Below are positions 28,165 through 36,794 of a stretch of 64,000 nucleotides of DNA, one piece after another (position 1 is the stretch's first letter; the number at the start of each line of letters is the position of its first letter). Source of the stretch: Lachnospiraceae bacterium (GTDB lineage Bacteria; Bacillota; Clostridia; Lachnospirales; Lachnospiraceae). The notes beneath the pieces are model-generated. The model did not search any database. It was given only the letters and a program-made list of their open reading frames with translations, and had not been told where the DNA came from. The DNA lies in contig JALCRM010000009.1 in the NCBI GenBank assembly GCA_022652545.1, forward strand, positions 1 through 64,000. The letters run 5' to 3'. Made by a program: the position numbers and the translations under genes.

Positions 28165-28347
28165 ATTAATATCAAAAAAGCACAGAAATACGGGAGTGTG
28201 TAAAATCTGCTTAAATTTGCAGAAGATTAAATTAACTATTTTAAGGTTTATTTTTTTACTCCACTGTAGTTTAATATATATGGAACAGCCGTTGGAAATG
28301 AGGAACGGCAGATTAAAATTGACAATGACTGCAGTGGAGGGCGCATC
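28165..28347 (+). other. AT-rich intergenic region before the GH130 gene
   Basis: This 183-bp stretch is much richer in A/T than its surroundings. It holds a short TCTGC/GCAGA hairpin (near 28206-28223) and a perfect inverted repeat GCCGTT (28288-28293) and AACGGC (28304-28309) with a 10-bp spacer. A consensus TTGACA occurs at 28319 but has no matching -10 before the start codon. It probably contains the GH130 promoter; I cannot place it with confidence. Confidence 0.4.
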
Positions 28348-29388
28348 ATGGGCAAGTATGAACTGACAGGAGTATCCAGAATATCCGTACCGAACATTCC
28401 GTGGCAGGACAAGCCGCAGGGAGCGATCAACCAGCCGCTTTGGCGATACAGCGGAAATCCGGTGATCGGGCGGGATCCGCTTCCCGGAGTATCCAGGATC
28501 TTCAACAGTGCCGTCATGCCCTATGAAGGAAAATTCATCGGTGTCTTCCGCGGTGAGCAGACGAACGGCATCCCCTATATTTATCTCGGGCACAGCGACG
28601 ACGCGATCCACTGGAACTTCGACGGGCAGAAGATCAGGTTCAGGGATGAAGAGGGCAGAGATCTCATGCCTCTCTATGCTTATGATCCCCGGCTCGTCAA
28701 GGTGGACGATACCTATTACATCATCTGGTGCGGAGACTTTTACGGTGCGGCGATCGGCGTTGCGAAGACCAAGGACTTCAAGGAATTTGTCCGTATCGAA
28801 AATCCCTTTATTCCGTTCAACCGGAATGCGGTGCTTTTCCCGAGAAAGATCCACGACCGCTATATGATGCTCTCAAGGCCTTCTGACAGCGGACATACAC
28901 CGTTTGGAGATATATTCCTGAGCGAGAGTCCGGATATGGTCTACTGGGGCCGTCACCGCCACGTCATGGGCAAGAGCCCCGAATGGTGGGAATCCGTCAA
29001 GATCGGCGGCGGCGCGGCTCCGATCGAAACATCCGAGGGATGGCTGCTGTTTTACCATGGAGTCTCCAGTATCTGCAACGGCTTTGTCTATTCGATCGGC
29101 GGTGCGATCCTCGATATCGATGAGCCTTCGAAGGTCAAATACCGCTGTGAGACATATCTTCTGACTCCGGAGGAGATCTATGAAGAGAAGGGCTTCGTGC
29201 CGGGAGTGTGTTTCCCCTGCGCGGCGATCTGCGATGCAGACAGCGGAAAGATCGCACTTTATTACGGCGCAGCCGATACGAACGTAGGTCTGGCTTTCAC
29301 CAGACTGGACGATATCATTGACTATATCAAGGATCACAGCGTCACAAGGCAGAGCGATACCGAGGTCGGTATCCAGCCGGGATTCTGA
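28348..29388 (+). CDS. GH130 family beta-mannoside phosphorylase
   Basis: This 346-residue five-bladed beta-propeller enzyme splits beta-mannosidic bonds with phosphate and yields mannose 1-phosphate. Family features are IFNSAVMPYEGKFIGVFRG, YDPRLVKVDD with the likely proton donor Asp113, and the blade repeat AIGVAKTKDFKEF. Whether the substrate is mannosyl-glucose or mannooligosaccharide cannot be decided by eye. A GGAGGG site precedes the ATG. It is flanked by its own terminator and stands alone, with no transporter beside it. No signal peptide, so cytoplasmic. Confidence 0.88.
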   Translation: MGKYELTGVSRISVPNIPWQDKPQGAINQPLWRYSGNPVIGRDPLPGVSRIFNSAVMPYEGKFIGVFRGEQTNGIPYIYLGHSDDAIHWNFDGQKIRFRDEEGRDLMPLYAYDPRLVKVDDTYYIIWCGDFYGAAIGVAKTKDFKEFVRIENPFIPFNRNAVLFPRKIHDRYMMLSRPSDSGHTPFGDIFLSESPDMVYWGRHRHVMGKSPEWWESVKIGGGAAPIETSEGWLLFYHGVSSICNGFVYSIGGAILDIDEPSKVKYRCETYLLTPEEIYEEKGFVPGVCFPCAAICDADSGKIALYYGAADTNVGLAFTRLDDIIDYIKDHSVTRQSDTEVGIQPGF

Positions 29389-29413
29389 ATATACGAACGG
29401 AATATATAAAAGG

Positions 29414-29450
29414 AAAGGCAATGGCACTGTCCGCGGTGTCGTTGCCTTTT
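29414..29450 (+). terminator. Terminator after the GH130 gene
   Basis: AAAGGCAA (29414-29421) pairs with TTGCCTTT (29442-29449), with an extra CAC/GTG pairing inside, and ends in TTTT. Confidence 0.8.
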
Positions 29451-29501
29451 ATAATGGCTGCCGCTCGGTTTCAACACGTTAGCATTACTTTGGCATAATT
29501 A

Positions 29502-29510
29502 TGCTATAAT
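29502..29510 (+). promoter_or_regulatory. Extended -10 promoter for the pepF operon
   Basis: TGC followed by a perfect TATAAT (29505-29510) is an ideal extended -10 element. There is no good -35 at the usual distance. It lies 34 bp before the ATG of the M3 peptidase and just after the GH130 terminator. Confidence 0.72.
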
Positions 29511-29543
29511 TTGAAAGATGGATCTAAGGATAGGAGAGGTGCC

Positions 29544-31208
29544 ATGAAATTCGAAGAAATGCCATATTCCCGCCCTGATATGGAAGAAATCACCAGACAG
29601 TTCAGGGAACTGAATGAAGAATTCGACCGCGCGTCCTCCGGCGAGGAACTGTTTGAGGTACATCGGAAGTATTACAGACTTACCGATCACTTCAGCACGC
29701 TGATGACAATTGCTTCGATCCGGCATGATATCGATGTGTCGGATCCTTTCTATGACGGAGAACAGAAATTCTACGATTCTGTAAGGCCATCCTTCCTGGA
29801 CAGCGTTGTGGCATACCAGAAAAAACTTTATTACAGCAGGTTTCGTCCGTATCTGGAGGAAAAGATCGGTCATCCTGCATTCAAAAATATAGAACTGGCC
29901 ATGAAGAGCATAGATCCCGGCATTCTTACGCTGATGAGCGAAGAGAATGCCCTCGAATCAGCCTACGGAGAACTGATCGCCTCCGCTTCCGTCGAGTGGG
30001 CAGGAGAGCAGCGCAACCTTTCCCGGATGGAACCGTTTATGCACAGTCCGGACCGCGAAACCCGCAGACAGGCCTGGAAGACTTACGAAGGCTTTTTCAC
30101 AGCCCATGCCGAACAGCTGGACGAACTCTATGACAGACTCGTTAAAAACAGGACGGCGCAGGCAGCGGCACTCGGCTACGATAATTACCTGCCTCTCGGC
30201 TACTGCCGGATGAACAGGAACTGCTGGGACCGTGCGGATATTGAACAGTTCAGACGCCAGATCAGGGAGGACATCGTACCTTTTGCAGAAAAGCTGCACG
30301 AGCAGCGCAGACGTCGCCTCGGACTTTCAGAACTCCGGTATTATGACGAGGACGTGTTTTTCACTGACGGAAATCCCGTTCCCGCAGGCACGCCGGAACA
30401 GATCCTTGAAGCCGGCCGCAGGATGTACAGTGAAATGTCCCCGGAGACCGGTGCTTTCATGGACTTCATGTGCAGCAATGAGATGCTGGATGTGCTTGGA
30501 CGCAGCCATAAAAAGACGGGCGGATACATGACGTATCTGCCGGATTACAAGACACCCTTCATTTTTGCCAATTTCAACGGAACGAGCAGCGATGTCGATG
30601 TGATCACGCACGAGTGCGGGCATGCTTTCCAGGCTTATATTTCTGCAGACGATCCGATACGGGAACACGCCGATATCACGATGGATATAGCCGAAACACA
30701 CTCCACATCCATGGAATTTTTTACGGAGCCGTGGATGAAGATGTTTTTCGGAAACCGGGCGCAGGATTACATCGACATGCACTTCGAAAGCGAGATCACC
30801 TTTCTTCCGTACGGGACCATGGTGGACGAATTCCAGGACATCTGCTACAGCGATCCCGGTCTGTCCCCGCATGCACGGAACGGGGTATGGCGCGACCTGG
30901 AAAAACAGTACAAACCGCACTTGAACTACGAGGGCAGCGAGTACTATGAAAAGGGAGCATTCTGGCAGAACAAGCATCATATTTACGAATCGCCGTTGTA
31001 TTATATTGATTACTGCATTGCGGGAATAGATGCACTGCAGTACAAAGCATGGATGGACAGAGACCGCAGAGCCGCCTGGGAAAGCTACCTGAAACTCTGC
31101 AGGCTCAGCGCTTCGGATTTCTTTACCGGCCTGCTGCCGGCAGTGGGGCTGATCGTACCGTTTGAAGACGGATGTATGAGACATGTTTTGAAAGATATCA
31201 TAAAATGA
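29544..31208 (+). CDS. M3 family oligoendopeptidase (PepF/thimet type)
   Basis: This 554-residue cytoplasmic zinc peptidase trims short peptides. The zinc motif HECGH is at residues 356-360 (VITHECGHAFQAY), and the third ligand lies in the following MDIAETHSTSMEFF helix. The rest is the all-helical cleft fold of M3 enzymes. The ATG at 29544 is preferred because a GGAGAGG site precedes it; an upstream TTG at 29511 overlaps the promoter start point. Length is in the usual range of M3 oligoendopeptidases. A PPK2 kinase gene follows 27 bp later. Confidence 0.93.
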   Translation: MKFEEMPYSRPDMEEITRQFRELNEEFDRASSGEELFEVHRKYYRLTDHFSTLMTIASIRHDIDVSDPFYDGEQKFYDSVRPSFLDSVVAYQKKLYYSRFRPYLEEKIGHPAFKNIELAMKSIDPGILTLMSEENALESAYGELIASASVEWAGEQRNLSRMEPFMHSPDRETRRQAWKTYEGFFTAHAEQLDELYDRLVKNRTAQAAALGYDNYLPLGYCRMNRNCWDRADIEQFRRQIREDIVPFAEKLHEQRRRRLGLSELRYYDEDVFFTDGNPVPAGTPEQILEAGRRMYSEMSPETGAFMDFMCSNEMLDVLGRSHKKTGGYMTYLPDYKTPFIFANFNGTSSDVDVITHECGHAFQAYISADDPIREHADITMDIAETHSTSMEFFTEPWMKMFFGNRAQDYIDMHFESEITFLPYGTMVDEFQDICYSDPGLSPHARNGVWRDLEKQYKPHLNYEGSEYYEKGAFWQNKHHIYESPLYYIDYCIAGIDALQYKAWMDRDRRAAWESYLKLCRLSASDFFTGLLPAVGLIVPFEDGCMRHVLKDIIK

Positions 31209-31235
31209 TGCAGTGACGGAAACAGGAGGCGGACT

Positions 31236-32126
31236 ATGGCGGAATTCAAGCAGTTCGAGGTAACGAACGGAAAAGGCTTTGATCTGAAGAAGATGAAGCC
31301 GGACATGGAAATTCCCAAGGAAAGCAAAGAGAAGATCTCGGAACAGACCAAGAAAAATCTGGATGAGATCGCCGCGCTGCAGGATAAGCTGTATGCGGAC
31401 GGAAAAGAGGGCCTGATCATCATACTGCAGGCAATGGATGCGGCCGGCAAGGACAGCACCGTCAAGCATGTGATGAGCAGTGTAAACCCGCAGGGAATCG
31501 ATGTTTTCAGCTTCAAACAGCCGAGCGCTACCGAACTGGCGCATGATTTCCTCTGGAGGATAGGCAAGTGCATTCCGGAAAGAGGGAAAATTTCACTGTT
31601 CAACCGCTCCTATTACGAGGATGTGCTGGTCGTAAAGGTGCATGAGATCAACAAAACATACAAGATGCCCAAGCGCTGTACCTCCGAACCGGATGATGTC
31701 TTTTTTGGGCAGCGGTACGAGGATATACGCAATTTTGAGGAATATCTGTACCGACAGGGATACCGCATCGTAAAGATCTTCCTGAATGTTTCCAAAGACG
31801 AGCAGAAGAAGAGGTTTTTGGAAAGGATCGACAAGAAGGAGAAGAACTGGAAGTTCTCTTCCGCAGATATTACGGAACGCAAGCTCTGGGACAAGTACCA
31901 GAAGGCCTATCAGGATGCCATTGAAGCAACAGCGACCGAGCACTGTCCCTGGTATGTGGTGCCGGCGGACCAGAAATGGTACACCCGCCTCATCGTTTCC
32001 GAGGTCCTGCTCGATGTTCTGCAGAAGATAGCACCCGAGTATCCCACGCTCACGCCTGAGGCAATGAAGGACCTGGAGAGCTGCAAAGCAGCACTGGAAG
32101 GCGGAAAGACGAACAAGGCAAAGTGA
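31236..32126 (+). CDS. PPK2 family polyphosphate kinase
   Basis: This 296-residue kinase transfers phosphate between polyphosphate and nucleotides. The P-loop is QAMDAAGKDSTVKHV, and the Walker B/lid region is SLFNRSYYEDVLV, followed by a conserved RYEDIRNFEEYL segment. Whether it acts on AMP, ADP or both cannot be told. AGGAGG precedes the ATG. It is in one transcript with the peptidase and the FHA-ABC gene, and 58 bp separate it from the latter. Confidence 0.92.
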   Translation: MAEFKQFEVTNGKGFDLKKMKPDMEIPKESKEKISEQTKKNLDEIAALQDKLYADGKEGLIIILQAMDAAGKDSTVKHVMSSVNPQGIDVFSFKQPSATELAHDFLWRIGKCIPERGKISLFNRSYYEDVLVVKVHEINKTYKMPKRCTSEPDDVFFGQRYEDIRNFEEYLYRQGYRIVKIFLNVSKDEQKKRFLERIDKKEKNWKFSSADITERKLWDKYQKAYQDAIEATATEHCPWYVVPADQKWYTRLIVSEVLLDVLQKIAPEYPTLTPEAMKDLESCKAALEGGKTNKAK

Positions 32127-32184
32127 AGGAAAAGAAATCCGGGATAATACAAAAAACAGAATAAGCAAAGGAGAAAATGCCACG

Positions 32185-33669
32185 ATGAATGAGAAATACG
32201 AAAACGCCGCCAGACTCCTGGTGGTACGAAAGAGCGGGAATCCTGAACAGTTTCCGATCGTCGGGCCTATGACGATACTTCCGGCGGAAAGTTCGCAGTT
32301 TGATCAGGAGCATATCGGCATTGCCTGTTCACTGCCGGATGCTGAGATCGGAAAACTGCGTCGCAGCCTGAACTTTTGGGAATTCACAAATCTGGCAGTA
32401 GAGACGGAGATGCAGCTCGACGGCAGGCCTATGGAAAGAGGCGCAGTAAGGCAGCTGCGCAGCGGCGATTCCATTCGCGTCGGCAGCGGGGCGGACAGTT
32501 TTCTCCTGATCTTCAAGGACGTCTGGAAGGATGACACGGTGTGGAAGTCTATCCCCCTGGAACCCAATGAAGGCGGGATCGCGATCTACGGGCAGGACAT
32601 GGAGCCGGTCGCCAAAGACAAGGAAGCGGATCCCTCGGATTTCCGGCGCGCCGAGCTGTTTTTCAAAGACGGAAAATGGCAGGTCCACGATCTGAACACG
32701 CGTAAAGGCGTTTTTGTCAACCAGCAGAAAATCGAAGAGCCCCGTGAACTGAACAGCTACGATCTGCTCCGGATCGGGGACACGATCTTTGTGTTCCAGG
32801 ATGAAAGGATCCTCTTCAACCACCGCACTCTGGAAAACAACCAGCTGGTGATACATCTGAAACAGCGTACGGTCAGGGATTTCCTGAAGAAACACGTACT
32901 GCTTGAAAACATAGATCTTTCGATAGATCCGGGCAATATGGTCCTGCTCCTCGGAGGGTCCGGTGCCGGCAAAACAACTTTCGTCAATGCCATAACGGGC
33001 TATGAGAAGGCCAATGCCATTATCCGCGAAGGCAACACGGATATTTACAGGGATTATGACAAAGTCAAATACGAGATCGGGTTTGTGCCGCAGCAGGATC
33101 TGCTGCTCGGCGAGGACAGCGTCGGAAAAACGCTGGAGACTGCCGCATCGGTAAGACTGCCCGATACCATTTCCGAGACAGACCGGAAGATGCGTATAGA
33201 AGAGGTCCTGGAGATGTTCGGCCTCAAGGACCAGCGCGATACTCTGGCTGAGAAGCTTTCCGGAGGGCAGAGGAAACGTCTTTCGATCGCAGTCGAATAT
33301 ATTTCCGATCCCAAGCTGTTCATTCTTGATGAACCCGATTCAGGACTGGACGGTGTCATGGCGAGGGATCTTATGGAACGCCTGCGTAAAATAGCAGACC
33401 AGCAGCGGATCGTCATTGTGATCACGCATACGCCGGACCGTGTGATCGATCTGTTTGACAAAGTCATCGTCCTTGCAAAGGACAAGAACAGGGTCGGACA
33501 GCTGGCTTATTACGGACCCGTCAAAGACGCACTGACTTTCTTCGGCCGCAGTTCCATGGAAGATATCGTACGTGCAGTGAACGGAAAGGGTGAGGGCGGT
33601 GACGGCCTCGCGGATGAGTTTATAGAAAAATTCAACAAGAGCAGACAGGGAGACAGTGAAAATGGCTGA
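32185..33669 (+). CDS. ABC transporter ATPase with N-terminal FHA-like domains
   Basis: This 494-residue protein joins FHA-like sequence to an ABCG-type ATPase. A first weak beta-rich domain spans about 1-110. A clearer FHA-like domain spans about 125-215 (WQVHDLNTRKGVFVN, YDLLRIGDTIFVF). The ATPase has Walker A GGSGAGKTT, a Q loop, signature LSGGQRKR and Walker B LFILDEPDSG. The layout resembles Rv1747 of Mycobacterium, but the permease is a separate gene. The second FHA-like domain lacks the usual SxxH and TNG residues, so phosphothreonine binding is doubtful. The stop overlaps the permease start. Confidence 0.87.
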   Translation: MNEKYENAARLLVVRKSGNPEQFPIVGPMTILPAESSQFDQEHIGIACSLPDAEIGKLRRSLNFWEFTNLAVETEMQLDGRPMERGAVRQLRSGDSIRVGSGADSFLLIFKDVWKDDTVWKSIPLEPNEGGIAIYGQDMEPVAKDKEADPSDFRRAELFFKDGKWQVHDLNTRKGVFVNQQKIEEPRELNSYDLLRIGDTIFVFQDERILFNHRTLENNQLVIHLKQRTVRDFLKKHVLLENIDLSIDPGNMVLLLGGSGAGKTTFVNAITGYEKANAIIREGNTDIYRDYDKVKYEIGFVPQQDLLLGEDSVGKTLETAASVRLPDTISETDRKMRIEEVLEMFGLKDQRDTLAEKLSGGQRKRLSIAVEYISDPKLFILDEPDSGLDGVMARDLMERLRKIADQQRIVIVITHTPDRVIDLFDKVIVLAKDKNRVGQLAYYGPVKDALTFFGRSSMEDIVRAVNGKGEGGDGLADEFIEKFNKSRQGDSENG

Positions 33670-34582
33670 AAAACATGCAGGAAGGTTTGGTCAGACAGGT
33701 ATTTATCTCGAGAGACTTTTTCGTGTGTTCATCAATGAAAAGGGCTGGAAAGTTCTTCTGATGTCTGCATTCATTGCCATTGTGGTGGCATATGTCGTAG
33801 GCACGAACATGTTCGTCAGTATGGAAGGTACGACGATCGGCGCCCTGGCGTTCGTCTGCGTCTGTATCTGGGACGGCTTTTTCAACTCCATACAGTCTGT
33901 ATGCAAGGAGAGGGATATCATCAAGAGGGAACACCGTACGGGTATGCATATCACCGCGTACATGCTTTCCCAGATGATTTTTCAGGCTGTGATCTGCGCA
34001 CTGCAGGTCGTCATCCAGCTGATCGTATACAGAATCGTGGGTGTGAATTTTCTTACACGGGGCGTGGTCACCGGAAAGTTCGTGCCGGATATTTTCATTA
34101 CGCTGTTTCTGATCACCTACACAGCGGACATGATGGCACTGATGGTATCCTGCATCGTAAAGACTACAACCGCAGCGATGACCGTGGTGCCGTTCCTGCT
34201 GATCATCGAACTTCTGTTCTCAGGCGTGGCTTTCCCTCTCAGCGGCGCTTCCTCCAAGATCGCGGATTTCACGATCAGCAAGTGGGGTATATATTCTCTC
34301 TGCACGGAATCGGATTACAACAGCCTGCCTTCTAGCGCGTTCTACAGCATGCTGACAAAATTCCAGGGTGTTCCTGAAGTCAAAAAGATCATGGAAATTT
34401 TCCGGCAGAAGAATCTGTTCGGACAGCTGGCGGAATATGCGGGAAAGAATCTGCAGGTCTCGGCCTACTCGTATTCCATGCAGAATATCATGAAGGACTG
34501 GGGTATGCTGCTGCTTTTCTGCGCGATTTACATCGTGATCGGCACCGTTGTTCTGGAGTTCATCGACCATGACAAGCGCTGA
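33662..34582 (+). CDS. ABC-2 type transporter permease
   Basis: This 306-residue permease of the ABCG/ABC-2 type has about six membrane helices (first near WKVLLMSAFIAIVVAYVVG) and an extracellular loop of about 100 residues before the last helix. The ATG at 33662 has GGGAG at proper spacing and overlaps the ATPase gene by 8 bp; a GTG at 33656 is too close to that site. It is the partner of the FHA-ABC ATPase. The cargo is unknown. Confidence 0.87.
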   Translation: MAEKHAGRFGQTGIYLERLFRVFINEKGWKVLLMSAFIAIVVAYVVGTNMFVSMEGTTIGALAFVCVCIWDGFFNSIQSVCKERDIIKREHRTGMHITAYMLSQMIFQAVICALQVVIQLIVYRIVGVNFLTRGVVTGKFVPDIFITLFLITYTADMMALMVSCIVKTTTAAMTVVPFLLIIELLFSGVAFPLSGASSKIADFTISKWGIYSLCTESDYNSLPSSAFYSMLTKFQGVPEVKKIMEIFRQKNLFGQLAEYAGKNLQVSAYSYSMQNIMKDWGMLLLFCAIYIVIGTVVLEFIDHDKR

Positions 34583-34610
34583 AAAAGGAATACACACGGA
34601 ACTTCCTTTT
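34583..34610 (+). terminator. Terminator of the pepF-PPK2-ABC operon
   Basis: AAAAGGAA (34583-34590) and TTCCTTTT (34603-34610) form a perfect 8-bp stem directly after the permease stop codon. The T tract is part of the stem. Confidence 0.65.
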
Positions 34611-34615
34611 GGGGC

Positions 34616-34644
34616 TTGCGTATTTCAGATCGATACTGTAAAAT
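34616..34644 (+). promoter_or_regulatory. Promoter of tRNA-Glu
   Basis: TTGCGT (34616-34621) and TAAAAT (34639-34644) are separated by 17 bp, about 33 bp before the tRNA. Confidence 0.68.
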
Positions 34645-34677
34645 GACACTTGCATTTGCACAGGCAGATGCAGGAAT

Positions 34678-34749
34678 GGCTCGTTGGTCAAGAGGCTAAG
34701 ACGCCGCCCTCTCACGGCGGAATCGTGGGTTCGATTCCCGCACGAGCTA
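34678..34749 (+). tRNA. tRNA-Glu (anticodon CTC)
   Basis: The cloverleaf has acceptor GGCTCGT paired with ACGAGCT (one G-T pair), D stem GTC/GAC, anticodon stem CCGCC/GGCGG around loop CTCTCAC (anticodon CTC, codon GAG), and T stem GTGGG/CCCGC. The discriminator is A; CCA is not encoded. Confidence 0.96.
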
Positions 34750-34753
34750 CTCT

Positions 34754-34783
34754 AAAGATCGCTGCAATGCGGTCTTTTTTTTT
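34754..34783 (+). terminator. Rho-independent terminator of tRNA-Glu
   Basis: AAAGATCGC (34754-34762) pairs with GCGGTCTTT (34769-34777) with one G-T pair, followed by a long T tract. Confidence 0.92.
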
Positions 34784-34847
34784 ACTCTGCTGCAATGACT
34801 GCATATTGCAGCGCCATCACCGGCACAACTTTAGCAGGAGATTTATC

Positions 34848-35372
34848 ATGTTCGGACTTAAGGGAATACCGCTGTATATTCTTATTTTTCTGGGGCAGGT
34901 ACTGCAGGTCATGATTTCGACACTGCGCGTTATTTTCATGAACAAAGACAGAAAAGCGCTGGTGCTGTTTCTCACTTTTTTTGAATACGGGCTCTATGTC
35001 ATCATTTTCAGCACGGTGCTCACGGACATGTATGCCGATCCCTTCAAGATCGTCGTCTATATCGTGGCGACCGCATTCGGCATTTACGGTGGCATGATCG
35101 TGGAAAACAGAATGGCATACGGCTATACTTCCGTACAGGTCATAGCAAGGGAAGAACTGACGGGAAAACTGGGACGGGCACTGAAAGATAAGGGGTTCGG
35201 CGTGACGATCGTGGAAGGACGCAGTGTAGACGGCGACCGGAGAAGCATCCTCTTTGTCCAGCTGAAACGCAGGAGAGTGCCGGAGATCATCCGGCTGATC
35301 CGGGAGACAGATCCGACGGCGGTCGTGTCGCAGTCGGAAGTGCAGTCGATCAGCGGCGGATATGTCAGATAG
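34848..35372 (+). CDS. DUF2179/UPF0316-family membrane protein
   Basis: This 174-residue protein has three hydrophobic helices (PLYILIFLGQVLQVMI, ALVLFLTFFEYGLYVIIF, FKIVVYIVATAFGIYGG) and a cytoplasmic ferredoxin-like DUF2179 domain (about residues 100-170, GFGVTIVEGRSVDG and RRRVPEIIRLIRETDP). The family function is unknown. The ATG at 34848 is preferred because GGAG lies just before it; the frame is open upstream only into the tRNA. A MATE transporter gene follows 36 bp later. Confidence 0.85.
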   Translation: MFGLKGIPLYILIFLGQVLQVMISTLRVIFMNKDRKALVLFLTFFEYGLYVIIFSTVLTDMYADPFKIVVYIVATAFGIYGGMIVENRMAYGYTSVQVIAREELTGKLGRALKDKGFGVTIVEGRSVDGDRRSILFVQLKRRRVPEIIRLIRETDPTAVVSQSEVQSISGGYVR

Positions 35373-35408
35373 CCGGCAGCAGCGGCAGAAACGGACATTG
35401 TCAACACT

Positions 35409-36767
35409 ATGACTTTATTGAAATCACAGCAAAGGGATATGACGGCAGGCAGTCCCGGACGCATTATCATCGAGTTTGCTCTGCCTGTTTTTCTGGGTAA
35501 TGTATTTCAGGAATTCTACTCCATGGTAGACACGATCATCGTCGGAAAATTTGTAGGGACGAACGCTCTGGCAGCGGTCGGTTCCACCGGCATGATCAAT
35601 TTTCTGGTGTTCGGCTTCGTGTGGGGCATGACCGCCGGTTTCGCAGTGCCGGTCGGGCAGCGCTTCGGTGCAGGGGACATGAAATCCCTGCGCCAGTGCG
35701 TCGGCACATCCGTCTATACGGCCATGCTGCTGTCCGCCGTGCTGACCTTCGTCAGCTGCCTGAGTATGCGCAGCCTGATGGTGCTGCTGCATACACCGCA
35801 GGATATTTTCAAGGATGCATATTCCTACATCATGATCGTATGCGGAGGTCTGGCTGCCACCGTTCTTTACAACATGACCTCCTACACACTGCGGGCGATC
35901 GGGAACAGCAGGACGCCGCTTGTTTTTCTGATCCTGTCGGCAATGCTGAATATTCTGCTGGATCTTCTGTTTGTCATCACCTTTCGTATGGGAGTGGCAG
36001 GCGCGGCGTATGCAACGGTCATTTCCCAGGCCATATCCGGCTTTGCCTGTTTGTTCTATATTATTCGCCGTGTGCCGCTTCTCAGGCTTTCCAGGGATGA
36101 CTTGAAATTCAGGCGGGATCTGGCGGTACGTCAGCTTTACATCGGACTGCCGATGGCGCTTCAGTTTTCGATCACGGCGATCGGCGCTCTGATGGTGCAG
36201 GCTGCCTTGAATATGCTGGGAACGCTTTATGTGGCGGCTTACACGGCTGCCGGCAAGATAGAATCCCTGGTGACGCAGATGTTCGGCGCACAGGGAGCAA
36301 CGATGGCCGCCTACTGCGCACAGAACACGGGAGCCAGGAAAACGGACAGGATCCGGCAGGGAATCCATGCATCGGACATTCAGAGCTTTCTGTATGCGGC
36401 AGCCGTCGGTGTACTGATGATCACGCTGGGCGGGCACATGACCGGCCTGTTTATTTCGGACAGGCTGGAGGAAGTCGTACCGCTGGTAAATACCTACCTG
36501 CTCTGTTCGGCACCGTTCTATATTCCGCTGGCCATCATTTTTATCTACCGCAACGCGATGCAGGGCATGGGCTGTGTTTTTGTTCCCATGGCAGGAGGAG
36601 TCGTGGAACTGATCGCGCGCGCAGTGATGTCGGTAGTTGCGGCGAACCTGCACAGCTATGTGGGCGTCTGTCTTGCAGGCTCGGTGGCCTGGGCTGCGGC
36701 TGCCGCCTGGCTGCTGTGCGGCTATGCATGGACAATGAAACGAAAGAAAAAGAGCTTCTCGATTTAA
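35409..36767 (+). CDS. MATE family efflux transporter (second in window)
   Basis: This 452-residue transporter has about twelve helices. The family N-terminus is RDMTAGSPGRIIIEFALPVFLG with FYSMVDTIIVGKFVG. Halves repeat near MALQFSITAIGALMVQ. The ATG at 35409 has no clear ribosome site; a second in-frame ATG ten codons later follows AAAGGG but too closely, so the start is uncertain. It is divergent in sequence from the MATE at 10070, so this is not a recent duplicate. Substrate unknown. Confidence 0.9.
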   Translation: MTLLKSQQRDMTAGSPGRIIIEFALPVFLGNVFQEFYSMVDTIIVGKFVGTNALAAVGSTGMINFLVFGFVWGMTAGFAVPVGQRFGAGDMKSLRQCVGTSVYTAMLLSAVLTFVSCLSMRSLMVLLHTPQDIFKDAYSYIMIVCGGLAATVLYNMTSYTLRAIGNSRTPLVFLILSAMLNILLDLLFVITFRMGVAGAAYATVISQAISGFACLFYIIRRVPLLRLSRDDLKFRRDLAVRQLYIGLPMALQFSITAIGALMVQAALNMLGTLYVAAYTAAGKIESLVTQMFGAQGATMAAYCAQNTGARKTDRIRQGIHASDIQSFLYAAAVGVLMITLGGHMTGLFISDRLEEVVPLVNTYLLCSAPFYIPLAIIFIYRNAMQGMGCVFVPMAGGVVELIARAVMSVVAANLHSYVGVCLAGSVAWAAAAAWLLCGYAWTMKRKKKSFSI

Positions 36768-36794
36768 TGAGACTGTTCAGGAGGTGTACTGCAT

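Noticed and set aside
28319-28347. TTGACA as the GH130 promoter -35
   Set aside because: The start codon is only 23 bp away and no -10 fits, so it cannot drive the gene.
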